From positions 1 through 64,000 of the forward strand of contig JAEINU010000011.1 in assembly GCA_016342685.1 (NCBI GenBank): 64,000 nucleotides of DNA, given 5' to 3'. The DNA comes from Bacteroidales bacterium (GTDB lineage: Bacteria > Bacteroidota > Bacteroidia > Bacteroidales > UBA12077). Under the pieces are notes generated by a model. The model was not told where the DNA came from. It saw only the letters and a program-made list of their open reading frames with translations, and did no database searches. The position numbers and the translations under genes were made by a program. Positions 49,146-57,413 of the stretch are shown piece after piece; within the stretch, counting starts at the first letter, position 1, and each line of letters opens with the position of its first letter.

Positions 49146-49716
49146 ATTGTATTTTACTGATTTTTAGTATTGGAAATTTGTATTGAGCAAATTCAAAAGA
49201 ACTGAATAGCACTCCGCAATAAACCAAATCACCCATTAAAGAATTTTTAAAGAATGGAATAGCAGCAGTATAACATGTTAGTAAACCGCCAAAGTCTTTT
49301 GTGTACATTGTTCCAGAAGTCCAGACCCCAAAATTTGAAACTAAAAAGAAAAGAATTGATGCTGATAAGGAAGCAATAAGGATATTTTGAGGCTTAGTTC
49401 TTTTAAGAAGAAAAAAGCCAACCAAGCCAATTAGAACAAATGCTAGGTATGTCCAATAAAATCCCTGATAGAAAAAGGTAAAACCATCGAAATACTGAGC
49501 GTAAATAGTATTGTTTATTACAATATCGCTAAGCCACATGGATAAAACCGGGATGATAAGGGCAATATACTTTTTTGAAAAATAAGCTGCACCAAACAGA
49601 GCCATAGCAGCTATGGGAGCAAAATTTGGAGGATGGGGGATTAAACGACTAAAAGCCGCAAATAATACGAGTAGGGAAAGAACCCCAAAACGAATGTCAA
49701 TTTTTTGTTTTTTCAT
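49120..49716 (-). CDS. DUF6580-like integral membrane protein (riboswitch-controlled)
   Basis: 198 residues from the ATG at 49716 (MKKQKIDIRFGV); the longer frame to 49794 is poorly supported. Five to six TM helices; the segment RLIPHPPNFAPIAAMALFGAAYF and MWLSDIVIN are typical of this family, which is often predicted as an ECF-type substrate-binding component. First gene behind the cobalamin riboswitch, so a corrinoid or precursor transport role at the inner membrane is the best inference. No btuCD is in the window. Confidence 0.8.
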   Translation of the reverse strand: MKKQKIDIRFGVLSLLVLFAAFSRLIPHPPNFAPIAAMALFGAAYFSKKYIALIIPVLSMWLSDIVINNTIYAQYFDGFTFFYQGFYWTYLAFVLIGLVGFFLLKRTKPQNILIASLSASILFFLVSNFGVWTSGTMYTKDFGGLLTCYTAAIPFFKNSLMGDLVYCGVLFSSFEFAQYKFPILKISKIQYEKNLSPM

Positions 49717-49842
49717 CGTTACTACAATTTTAATTAAACAACTATATTGTTTGATTTTGCAGCTTACGATGGATGAAGGATACCAAAAAAACATCGTACT
49801 GATTAGCTACCTATTCACCGTAGGCTACAAAATCTAATATTC

Positions 49843-50022
49843 AATGGCAGGTATTCTGACTTACCCCTGTTTTTTAGCGCCTTCCCCATTAAATGAGTGA
49901 CATGATACTAAAAACATTTCTATCAATTGACAGAAGGGTTTACAGCAGCGGGAACTGTTACCGATTTTCACGGTATTCCCTTTTAATTTCCATTTCAATT
50001 CAACTACTTGCAAATTGAAACA
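49843..50022 (-). promoter_or_regulatory. Cobalamin (AdoCbl-class) riboswitch
   Basis: On the minus strand the conserved core is present in order: GGGAATACCGTGAAAATCGG, TAACAGTTCCCGCTGCTGTA, a TGTCACTCAT segment in the position of the B12 box GCCACTG, GGGGAAGGCGC, and AAGTCAGAATACCTGCC at the 3' end. It lies about 130 nt upstream of the DUF6580-like start and heads an eight-gene operon; B12 binding is expected to switch expression off. Confidence 0.93.
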
Positions 50023-50040
50023 TGAAAACCAATGAGATGA

Positions 50041-50048
50041 CAAATTTA
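50041..50048 (-). promoter_or_regulatory. Possible Bacteroidota -7 promoter box for the B12 operon
   Basis: The minus strand reads TAAATTTG, matching the TAnnTTTG -7 consensus, just upstream of the riboswitch. A clear -33 TTTG is not visible at the expected spacing, so support is partial. The rest of the 50049-50302 gap shows no gene. Confidence 0.35.
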
Positions 50049-50302
50049 ATATTAAAATTTACTTTTTTACTAAAAAAATAAAACTACTTTAAACAAAAAC
50101 GGGATGTGCCGTTTATGGGCTGGATTTCTTTCTCCTTCATGCGGTGGAAAAAAACAAAATAAATACCCATCAAATTTGCCCTTAGCAAGTTCAAAGAATT
50201 GTCCTATTTTTTTCTGTTTATTAAAAAAATTGATACTACCAAACAATAAAATACTAACAAATGATGATTGTTTACCTGAAATAGATTTTGAACATTTGTA
50301 TT

Positions 50303-50680
50303 GTGAAAATCTCGTTAAGGGACATATTAAAAAAAGTTGGTATTAGCATAATGATATGTTTTATTGGATTGCTAATTGCCGATAAAGTCATGTACACACA
50401 TCTACACAAACTTGCGGATGGCAGCATTGTTGTACATGCCCACCCTTATAAAAAAAGTAATACGGAAGATCCAAGACAAACACATACTCATTCAGAATTA
50501 GAGTATGTACTATTAGAAAACCTTAAATTATTATGTTTATATGTTTTTGCTGGTATACTTTTTATTGCAAATGTTAAATTAGTTTCTTTCCTTCTTGAAT
50601 CGAAGGATTTACTCATAGGAAAGCATATTAAGCTTTTTCTTGGACGAGCTCCTCCAACTTTTCAAACCATTACTTACTAA
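50303..50680 (+). CDS. His-rich two-TM small membrane protein (paralogue 1)
   Basis: 125 residues from the GTG at 50303, chosen because the paralogue at 54575 starts at the same place with ATG (KISLRDI). TM1 about residues 10-28, a His-rich extracytoplasmic loop (YTHLHKLADGSIVVHAHPY, TDP-like spacer, THTHSE), TM2 about 72-94 and a C-terminal LGRAPP motif. The loop could bind metal or heme. DNA identity with the paralogue is high over the first 150 nt. It precedes an Asp-rich lipoprotein and a TonB receptor, so an accessory uptake role is inferred. Confidence 0.72.
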   Translation: MKISLRDILKKVGISIMICFIGLLIADKVMYTHLHKLADGSIVVHAHPYKKSNTEDPRQTHTHSELEYVLLENLKLLCLYVFAGILFIANVKLVSFLLESKDLLIGKHIKLFLGRAPPTFQTITY

Positions 50681-50818
50681 AATTACACCCTAAATAATTC
50701 TCAAGAAAGATTTATAATTTTTGATAATACTATTTTGTATTACCTACATGTCTGTATATACAAGTAGTTCATGTTACCTTAAAATAATCAATTACCAATC
50801 ATTTTAAACTATTTTATT

Positions 50819-51511
50819 ATGAAAAATTTAAAGTATTCTTTAGCCATTTTAATGGCAGGTTTATTTTTATCATTTTACGCTTGCGACGACGATGATGATG
50901 ATAATAACAATGACAACACTGAACAATTTACAAGTTTATGTTCTCCTTATTTAGTTTGTGCTAACCGTAATCCTGGAGGTGTAGGTTTCGATTTCGAGTA
51001 CAATGACGAAAAAGGAGGAGCTAATTATGTTGATTCTTTATCGGTTAGTGATTTTACTTACGATATTAAAGTTAAAACCATTAAAGCTGAAAAAACAGAC
51101 AGAGATCTTGCAGGAATGCCATATTTTACATTAGCAAATAATGTTGAAGCTGTTAACTATTCGGCTATTGATCCTACATGTGTTGGTTATACAACTTTTC
51201 AGAATTTAACTAATGCCGACTTATTGGCTTTTGATTTTGAAACTGATGATGCAAGTTTTGATTTATCAACTCTTACAGTAGGCGAAACTGGTAAGCCATT
51301 ACAATCTGAAGTTACCGACGAATTTAAGAAACTGGTTATAGGAATGACCTGGAAAACAACAGCAAATAACGATGTTGCAGACGACGAGTTAATATGGGTT
51401 ATTAAAACTCCAGAAGGACGCTGGGTAAAACTTATTGTAACAGATTTTCCTGCAGCGTCTGCTCCTACAGAAACAGGATACATTGTTGTTGATTGGGATT
51501 TTTTAAATTAA
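50819..51511 (+). CDS. Asp-rich surface lipoprotein, HmuY-like
   Basis: 230 residues. Lipoprotein signal (LSFYAC, Cys 22) followed by an acidic DDDDDDNNNDN tether, as in surface-exported lipoproteins of this phylum. The end of the protein (LIWVIKTPEGRWVKLIVTDF) resembles the HmuY-family strand pattern, as in the clear HmuY at 60894; the middle is not recognisable. Four Cys. Likely binds the substrate for the receptor at 51576. A terminator follows it. Confidence 0.7.
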   Translation: MKNLKYSLAILMAGLFLSFYACDDDDDDNNNDNTEQFTSLCSPYLVCANRNPGGVGFDFEYNDEKGGANYVDSLSVSDFTYDIKVKTIKAEKTDRDLAGMPYFTLANNVEAVNYSAIDPTCVGYTTFQNLTNADLLAFDFETDDASFDLSTLTVGETGKPLQSEVTDEFKKLVIGMTWKTTANNDVADDELIWVIKTPEGRWVKLIVTDFPAASAPTETGYIVVDWDFLN

Positions 51512-51522
51512 ATATAAACAAC

Positions 51523-51569
51523 AGGCTATTTCGTATGATATATATTATCTGAAATAGCCTAACTTTTTT
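51523..51569 (+). terminator. Terminator between lipoprotein and TonB receptor
   Basis: Stem AGGCTATTTC (51523-51532) and GAAATAGCCT (51551-51560) with an 18-nt loop and a following T run. Partial termination would give more lipoprotein than receptor mRNA. Confidence 0.8.
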
Positions 51570-51575
51570 AATAAT

Positions 51576-53897
51576 ATGAAAAGTAAGAACAATTACTTTG
51601 CTTTACGACACATCTTTCTATTATCTCTACTTTTAATTATTTACACCTCTGCTTTTGCCCAGGATAATATTAAAATAACAGGAATTGTTTTAGATGCAGA
51701 AAGTAAACAAGTCATTGAGTATGTCAATATCTCGGTTTTAAATAACCCAGGAGGAACAACATCAAAACAGAACGGGACATTTGAGATAATAATTAAAAAG
51801 AAAAAAAATATTAAAATTATTTTTAGTCATATTAATTATTTCAAACATGAATTAAATATTGATGATTTAAGCTCTTTAGAAGATATTACGATTTATTTAA
51901 ATCCTAAAACGGAACAACTTCAAGACGTGTTTGTTTCGGCATCGCTTTACGAAAAACCGGTTTACAAATTATCTAAGCAGGTATCTATAATTTCAAACCG
52001 GCAAATTGCCGACAACATGAACTCCAATTTAACCGATATGTTAGCATCAACACCCGGATTTTCACAAATTTGGGAATATCATTCTCCTATTTTACTACGA
52101 GGGATGAACTCAAAACGAATCATTATTATGAAGAACGGAAACCGTCGTGTGGGCACATTTCCGGGAGGATATTTCGGACAGGATATGAATATCTACGACA
52201 CTAAAAAAGTTGAAATAATAAAAGGTCCGGGTTCTGTTATTTATGGTAGTGGTGCAATATCAGGAATTATAAATATTATCAGTCAGGATTTATTAGGTGA
52301 AAAATCAACTAATGCCAGAATAATGTCGGGGTATGGTACAAATAATAATGAGTTTTTAGAAGTAGCTCGAATTTGTCATAAAAGCGAAACATTTGGAATT
52401 GCTATAAATGGGAAATATCGAAAAACAAATGATTATGCTTATGGTAATGGAGAAACTGCAGAAAACAGTGATGTTGAAGACAGAGATTTTTCTTTAAACT
52501 CAGCTATTAAGTTAGCCGAAAAACATAAACTAAAAATTAATGTCGATTATCATTATGGAGATTGGGGCAAACCACGCGGATTTAATGGCCCTACGAAAAA
52601 ATTCACAAAAATTCGCAATCTTGAAGAACAATATCATACAGATTTAAATTATGAATATGCTCCAAAAGGCTTTGTAGAAAATATTACTTTGAATCTATAT
52701 TATGACCAAGGAACTCGTGATTATTATAAATATAAATTCAACGAAGTTACTGCTAATCTTTCAGGGCTTGATTTAGTTCATTATAAAGATAATTACGGTG
52801 GAGGACAGTTATTTACTATTTTAAATTTATCTGAAAAAAATAAATTAACTGCCGGAGTTGACGGATATTTCTTTTTACTTGATAATCCAACTGAAATATT
52901 TGATTATTATTATGATACTCAAGGGAAAGTTGAAGGATATAAAAATGCAGGACAGCAAACCTACGGAGCATTTATTAACGAAGACTGGGAAATCTCAAAA
53001 AAGTTCCATTTTATAGCAGGTATACGGTATGATAATGCCCAAGTAAAATCTGGAACAATGAACGACATGCCCGAAGTAAAAGAAGACAGAACAACTTTTA
53101 GTGGTAATGTTGGTTTGGTATATTCGTCGAAAGAAAATACAAATATCTCATTAAACTTTGGACGAGCTTTCCGCATGCCAAATTCCGAAGAGCTATTTGC
53201 TGAAACTATTAGTTGTAAAGGAATAAAACTTGGCAATCCAAATTTGGAACCAGAATATAGTTGGAACATTGATTTAGGTTTTAGAGGACACTCAAAAGAT
53301 AACAAGCTTAAATATGATATTGCAGTATTTTATAATCATTTAGAAGGTTTTATAAATGAAACCATCGATACTGTGAACGAAAATGTTGACTTTACCTACA
53401 AAAATACGGATGCCGAAATATATGGTGGAGAATTTTCTACCTCTTATCAATTTAACCATGTCTTTAAACCAAAAGATAAACTTTATATAGGCACAGGTGG
53501 ATCATACTTGTATGGGATTGATTTATATGGAAATGAAAAAAAATCACTGTTTGGAATTCCTCCATTAAAGCTATTAGCTAATGTTAAGTACTATGGACAA
53601 ATAAATGCAAAATGGATTACCGGGTACAATATAAAGCTTGAATCGGAATATGCGGCAAAACAAAACAGAGTAGCTGATGTTCCCGAAGGCGCCGATCCAG
53701 GTCCTTGGGGATATGAAACCTCCGAAGCACATACGGTATTTAATTTTTACATGGGAGTAAATTCAAATGCTCTACCGGGTTCACCAAAACTACGATTCGT
53801 AGTTAAAAATATACTTGACGCAGATTATCAACCTTTTGGATCGTACATCCCAGCTATGGGAATTAATTTTAAAACAGTTTTAATCTTTAATCTTTAA
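51576..53897 (+). CDS. TonB-dependent receptor (probable heme/iron chelate)
   Basis: 773 residues: signal peptide (TSAFAQ), carboxypeptidase-regulatory-like domain (about 33-112), plug (NLTDMLASTPGFSQI, SPILLRGMNSKRIIIMKNG, KKVEIIKGPGSVIYGSGAI) and barrel. The GRAFRMPNSEELF ... LGNPNLEPE pair corresponds to the FRAP/NPNL region of heme and siderophore receptors, with Glu/Cys rather than a clear His between. Ends in VLIFNL. Substrate class inferred from neighbours. Confidence 0.88.
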   Translation: MKSKNNYFALRHIFLLSLLLIIYTSAFAQDNIKITGIVLDAESKQVIEYVNISVLNNPGGTTSKQNGTFEIIIKKKKNIKIIFSHINYFKHELNIDDLSSLEDITIYLNPKTEQLQDVFVSASLYEKPVYKLSKQVSIISNRQIADNMNSNLTDMLASTPGFSQIWEYHSPILLRGMNSKRIIIMKNGNRRVGTFPGGYFGQDMNIYDTKKVEIIKGPGSVIYGSGAISGIINIISQDLLGEKSTNARIMSGYGTNNNEFLEVARICHKSETFGIAINGKYRKTNDYAYGNGETAENSDVEDRDFSLNSAIKLAEKHKLKINVDYHYGDWGKPRGFNGPTKKFTKIRNLEEQYHTDLNYEYAPKGFVENITLNLYYDQGTRDYYKYKFNEVTANLSGLDLVHYKDNYGGGQLFTILNLSEKNKLTAGVDGYFFLLDNPTEIFDYYYDTQGKVEGYKNAGQQTYGAFINEDWEISKKFHFIAGIRYDNAQVKSGTMNDMPEVKEDRTTFSGNVGLVYSSKENTNISLNFGRAFRMPNSEELFAETISCKGIKLGNPNLEPEYSWNIDLGFRGHSKDNKLKYDIAVFYNHLEGFINETIDTVNENVDFTYKNTDAEIYGGEFSTSYQFNHVFKPKDKLYIGTGGSYLYGIDLYGNEKKSLFGIPPLKLLANVKYYGQINAKWITGYNIKLESEYAAKQNRVADVPEGADPGPWGYETSEAHTVFNFYMGVNSNALPGSPKLRFVVKNILDADYQPFGSYIPAMGINFKTVLIFNL

Positions 53898-53917
53898 TCT
53901 TTAAAAATCAGATAAAC

Positions 53918-54451
53918 ATGAAAACAAAAAACATCCTATTAATAATTGCAATAGTTGCAATATTTATAAGCTCATGCTCACAAAAAACAAATAATTCTAC
54001 ATCAAATAATACGAAAGAAACTCAATCAGAAGAGTATTTTATTGTTGATGAAGTTCTTGAAAAAAGTGAAAGTCTTGTCGGAAAAACAATCTACGTAAAA
54101 GGTATTGTTGACCATGTTTGTAAACACGGTGGTAAAAGATTTAAAATTTTAAGTCAAGAAGGAAACAATGAGTTTAAAATCAGTCTTGGAGAAGAATTTG
54201 ATCCTGCAGAAGAAACAATAGTTGGTCAAGTGGCATATGTTACAGGTAAACTTATTGCTCAAGAAATGAACGCTGAAATGGTAAAGGCTTGGGGAAAAAA
54301 AATACGTGAAAACCATAAAGGCGAAGAAGAAACAGATCATTTTAAAGAAGAAATAAAATTCGTTCAAACAATTCATGAACAAATTATTTCTGGGGAAATT
54401 CCTTGCTATATAACTTACTATATTGAAGCCGATTCTTACTCTGTAAAATAA
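53918..54451 (+). CDS. Lipoprotein with OB-fold-like domain
   Basis: 177 residues. Lipobox SSC (Cys 20), Asn/Ser-rich tether, then an OB-like beta barrel (LVGKTIYVKGIVDHVCKHGG, RFKILSQEG, EETIVGQVAYVTGKLIAQ) and a helical Glu/Lys-rich tail. The VCKHGG segment is a possible metal or heme ligand. Twenty nt after the TonB receptor and before a terminator; an accessory periplasmic role is inferred. Confidence 0.72.
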   Translation: MKTKNILLIIAIVAIFISSCSQKTNNSTSNNTKETQSEEYFIVDEVLEKSESLVGKTIYVKGIVDHVCKHGGKRFKILSQEGNNEFKISLGEEFDPAEETIVGQVAYVTGKLIAQEMNAEMVKAWGKKIRENHKGEEETDHFKEEIKFVQTIHEQIISGEIPCYITYYIEADSYSVK

Positions 54452-54468
54452 TACGAAAAAAACTCTAA

Positions 54469-54505
54469 GAAAAAGGAATCCAGCAAATTAGGATTCCTTT
54501 TTTTA
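54469..54505 (+). terminator. Intrinsic terminator
   Basis: Stem AAAAGGAATCC (54471-54481) and GGATTCCTTTT (54491-54501), then more T. Closes the first receptor cluster. Confidence 0.88.
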
Positions 54506-54574
54506 ACTAAGCAAAAAATAAAATACCAACATATAGGTATTGTCACAAAGTAAAAGAAAGTAAATATTTGTATT

Positions 54575-54937
54575 ATGAAAATCTCGTTAAGGGACATATT
54601 TAAAAAAGTTGGTGTTGGTATAATGATATTCTTTATCGGATTGCTAATTACCAATAAAGTTATGTACACGCACATACACAAACTTGACGATGGAAGTATT
54701 GTTGTGCATGCTCACCCTTACGATAAATCAGAAAACGAAAATCCGGAAGAACAACATCATCATGCGAAAGCAGAATTATTTTTTCTACAAAGTCTGGAGC
54801 TATTTTTCCTTGTTACTATTGTTTCTGTAATATTATTTGCCGGTTTAAGGAGCTCTAATTTTAACATTCCTGCTGTCAGTCAGTATTCAGAGCAATATAT
54901 AATTTCTTCTTTGGGTAGAGCCCCTCCTTGCAATTAA
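54575..54937 (+). CDS. His-rich two-TM small membrane protein (paralogue 2)
   Basis: 120 residues from ATG at 54575. Same plan as 50303: KISLRDIFKKVGVG, TM1 about 11-29, loop with YTHIHKLDDGSIVVHAHPY and a denser EEQHHHAKAE cluster, TM2 about 66-88, C-terminal LGRAPPCN. The upstream bases and first codons are nearly identical to paralogue 1, so the two arose by duplication. It stands alone between a terminator and a 144-nt gap. Confidence 0.72.
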   Translation: MKISLRDIFKKVGVGIMIFFIGLLITNKVMYTHIHKLDDGSIVVHAHPYDKSENENPEEQHHHAKAELFFLQSLELFFLVTIVSVILFAGLRSSNFNIPAVSQYSEQYIISSLGRAPPCN

Positions 54938-55059
54938 ATTCACACATAGCTTTTTGCTACAAGTTTTTATCCTTTGCATAAACGGTTATGCTTAACTCGT
55001 TGTGTCGCTAAATAATTATAGTGATGATTGTAAAAAAACACTACAACAAAGATGTTATC

Positions 55060-55075
55060 TCATTATTAATAATGA
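55060..55075. promoter_or_regulatory. Perfect 16-bp palindrome, possible Fur-type operator
   Basis: TCATTATTAATAATGA lies 7 nt before the ATG of the DUF6686-like gene. Composition and symmetry resemble Fur-family boxes, but no promoter is defined, and binding at this place would also cover the ribosome site. Confidence 0.4.
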
Positions 55076-55081
55076 TACATT

Positions 55082-55423
55082 ATGAGTAACAATATAAATC
55101 AAACAAAAAACGGAAGAATTTTTCGTTGTGCTTCGTGTGATAAAATTCATATTGAGTTCAATAATATCAACTTTAATTTTAACGATAAAGAATACATTCA
55201 CTTTGCTAATTACTTTAAAGGCTTAGATGGTGAGTACTGGGAGCTTGTTAATTCAAATGCAAACTACAGAAGAAAAATTATTGTTCCGGTAGGACACGAC
55301 AATATTAATTTTTTATTGAATCAAGAAGAATTAGAAGAGCTAAAAGAACTTTTAGCCAATACAAACATAAACAATACAATAAGATTTGTTAAAAATTTTA
55401 AATATGCTATTTGTAATAATTAA
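55082..55423 (+). CDS. DUF6686-like small protein
   Basis: 113 residues, cytosolic. N-terminal CASCDKIHIEFNNI with a CxxC and His, middle FANYFKGLDGEYWE and RRKIIVPVGHDNINFLLNQEELEELKELL, which match my recollection of DUF6686. Function unknown. First gene of the flavodoxin cluster, 12 nt before fldA. Confidence 0.7.
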   Translation: MSNNINQTKNGRIFRCASCDKIHIEFNNINFNFNDKEYIHFANYFKGLDGEYWELVNSNANYRRKIIVPVGHDNINFLLNQEELEELKELLANTNINNTIRFVKNFKYAICNN

Positions 55424-55435
55424 AAGAATAAAAAA

Positions 55436-55942
55436 ATGGAAAAAGTAGGAATATTTTTTGGTTCATCAACCGGAAATACTGAAACAGTTGCAAAACAAAT
55501 TCAGAAAGAATTAGGTGAAGATATAGCTCAGGTTAAGGAAGTGACAGATACAAGTGCAAGTGATTTGGAAGGTTTTTCAAATATCATTTTTGGAGCATCT
55601 ACCTGGGGTATTGGCGATATGCAGGATGATTTTGATGTTTTTTTAAATGAAATTGAAGATGCAAGCCTTGAAGGTAAAAAAGTAGCCATTTTTGGTTGTG
55701 GCGATCAGGATACTTATGCTGATTCTTTTGTTGATGCAATAGGTATAATATATGAAACGATAGCAAACAAAGGATGCAAGGTGGTAGGTAAAATCTCCAA
55801 AGATGGATATAATTACGATGCATCAAAAGCTGAAGTTAATAATGAGCTGATTGGCTTGCCAATAGACGAAGAAAACCAGGATAACCTAACAAATGAGAGA
55901 ATAAAAAAATGGGTTCAACAACTTAAAAATGAGTTGAATTAG
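55436..55942 (+). CDS. fldA: Flavodoxin (long-chain)
   Basis: 168 residues. FMN phosphate-binding loop GSSTGNTETVAKQI (about 9-22), first aromatic loop GASTWGIGDMQDD and second GCGDQDTYADSF, with the long-chain insertion after. Carries low-potential electrons in place of ferredoxin when iron is scarce. In this locus it could also supply electrons to heme-iron release. Followed by a terminator. Confidence 0.95.
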   Translation: MEKVGIFFGSSTGNTETVAKQIQKELGEDIAQVKEVTDTSASDLEGFSNIIFGASTWGIGDMQDDFDVFLNEIEDASLEGKKVAIFGCGDQDTYADSFVDAIGIIYETIANKGCKVVGKISKDGYNYDASKAEVNNELIGLPIDEENQDNLTNERIKKWVQQLKNELN

Positions 55943-56007
55943 ATAATTTAATATAACACTCAACCTTTAATTTCTGGCAATTTTAAAGCAACGAGTAGTT
56001 CTCAAGA

Positions 56008-56056
56008 AGAGGGGAGTATAAACGTAAGCCATTATATAAAACTCCCTTCTTTTTGA
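56008..56056 (+). terminator. Probable terminator after flavodoxin
   Basis: Arms AGAGGGGAGT (56008-56017) and ACTCCCTTCT (56041-56050) pair with one mismatch over a long loop and are followed by a T run. Confidence 0.65.
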
Positions 56057-56065
56057 ACTAACTTA

Positions 56066-56467
56066 ATGATTATGAAAATTTCGTGTGCAGATTACAAATC
56101 AGGAGATATGCAGATTTTACTTCATCATATTTACGAGTATAAAAAAGGTTTAAGAAACCTTGTATTACATACAATGAGTAAAAATGAGCAATATCTCGCC
56201 GAAGAGTTATTAATACGTAAAGGTATTTACTACATAATACAAGATGTTAATGACCGCAAGATAAATGTATTTTTTGGTAGAAACCAGTGTGTAAAAATTG
56301 TTGAATCATTTGGGAACAAATCTTTATCTGATTTCTCTGACGAAGAAGACTTTATACTTGGCATTATGCTAGGTTACGACAGAACTCAACAATGCGACAG
56401 ATATATGAAACGAAAAGGAATTAACACAGAATTTGCTGAAATTAATAGATTGGTAAATATAAATTAA
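56066..56467 (+). CDS. DUF2023 family protein
   Basis: 133 residues (or 131 from the second Met at 56072). Family core LLHHIYEYKKGLRNLVLHTM, then INVFFGRNQCVKIV and a C-terminal FILGIMLGYDRTQQCDRYMK. DUF2023 genes are often next to flavodoxin genes in Bacteroidota and Epsilonproteobacteria as far as I recall; function unknown. It begins the run DUF2023-DUF2249-DUF1858-DUF2325. Confidence 0.85.
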   Translation: MIMKISCADYKSGDMQILLHHIYEYKKGLRNLVLHTMSKNEQYLAEELLIRKGIYYIIQDVNDRKINVFFGRNQCVKIVESFGNKSLSDFSDEEDFILGIMLGYDRTQQCDRYMKRKGINTEFAEINRLVNIN

Positions 56468-56476
56468 CATCAAAAG

Positions 56477-57187
56477 ATGAAAGATTGGTTAAAACAAAAA
56501 GATGTATTTGAAGTAAAAGATGTACGCCAATTAAAAGGCAATTTTTTACCTTCAATATTAAAAAAGGCCCGAGGATTAGACATTAATAAAGGACTTTGCA
56601 TAATACAAAGCTTTGAACCTATTCCATTATATTCTGCTTTGTCTGAAATGGGGTATGAATATCATATAGAAAAAATATCTGAAACAGAATATAGAGTTTA
56701 TTTTTTTCGAATTGCTATAAATGAAATATCAAATAGTGAAACCGACAGCGAATTACCTTTTAAGCCAACTGCGATAGTAAACTTTAATACTATAGACTCT
56801 AAACTTGCAGATACAGTTGTAAACTTTTGGAATCACATTTGGGGACAAGAAAACCCTGCTATTGACATGAAAACCCGCCTTTTGCTTTCATTGCCGAATG
56901 GAGTAGGTGCAGGAAGAATGCGTCAAGCAGTACGCGAATTTGTTAAAGCCTATACCATTGGTGTTACAATTGAAGAATTTGATGAGCTTTTTGCTATGTT
57001 CACATGGAATCAGGGTGTAGGCTACTTTGCTTCATAAATTGGACCTTCTGCATTATTTGCTGCTTATAAAATGATAAAAACTCTTGAAGAAAAAGAAACA
57101 GCCAGAGATAAAATTGTTGATCAGCTTTTAGAAAAATTTGGAGATAAAAATCCTGATGTTAATACATTCTACAACTCAAAGAAATGA
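56477..57187 (+). pseudogene. DUF2249 protein with a C-terminal helical domain, split by an in-frame TAA
   Basis: Residues 10-80 are DUF2249 (FEVKDVRQLKGNFLPSILKK, LCIIQSFEPIPLYSALSEMG, EYHIEKISETEYRVYFFR). A second domain (about 98-186, PTAIVNFNTIDSKLADTVVN, LLLSLPNGVGAGRMRQAVRE) stops at a TAA at 57035-57037. The same frame then continues with matching sequence (IGPSALFAAYKMIKTLEEKE) to a TGA at 57185-57187. The stop is where homologues would most simply have Glu, GAA to TAA. Either a recent nonsense mutation, a sequencing error, or read-through. Overlaps the next ATG by 4 nt (ATGA). Confidence 0.78.
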
Positions 57188-57411
57188 TTTCTAAAGAAAA
57201 TAAAATTGCCTACATTCTTTCAAAATATCCTTTCATGAAAGAAAAACTTATTGAACGAAATAAGTTGTTTGCTAATCTTAACAATCCTATAGTTTTCAAT
57301 ACGGTAGGTAAATTTGCTAGATTAATTGATGTTGCAAAAGTATCGGGTGAAAAACAAGATGATCTTGTAAACTTTATTAATGCAGAAATAGCTAAAGCTG
57401 AAAATAAATAA
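57184..57411 (+). CDS. DUF1858-like small protein
   Basis: 75 residues, helical. AYILSKYPFMKEKLIERNKLFANLNNP and FNTVGKFARLIDVAKVSGEKQDDLVNFIN fit DUF1858, a domain also found in hemerythrin- and ScdA-type proteins linked to redox or Fe-S repair. Start overlaps the stop of the DUF2249 gene, so translation is coupled; two nt before the DUF2325 gene. Confidence 0.8.
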   Translation: MISKENKIAYILSKYPFMKEKLIERNKLFANLNNPIVFNTVGKFARLIDVAKVSGEKQDDLVNFINAEIAKAENK

Positions 57412-57413
57412 GA

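Noticed and set aside
50104-50346. Short plus-strand frame (Cys-rich start) upstream of the His-rich gene
   Set aside because: No signal, no ribosome site and overlap with the better-supported GTG-started gene in another frame.
37912-57037. Reassignment of TAA to an amino acid, suggested by in-frame TAA in conserved regions
   Set aside because: Most intact genes in the window end at TAA in the normal position.
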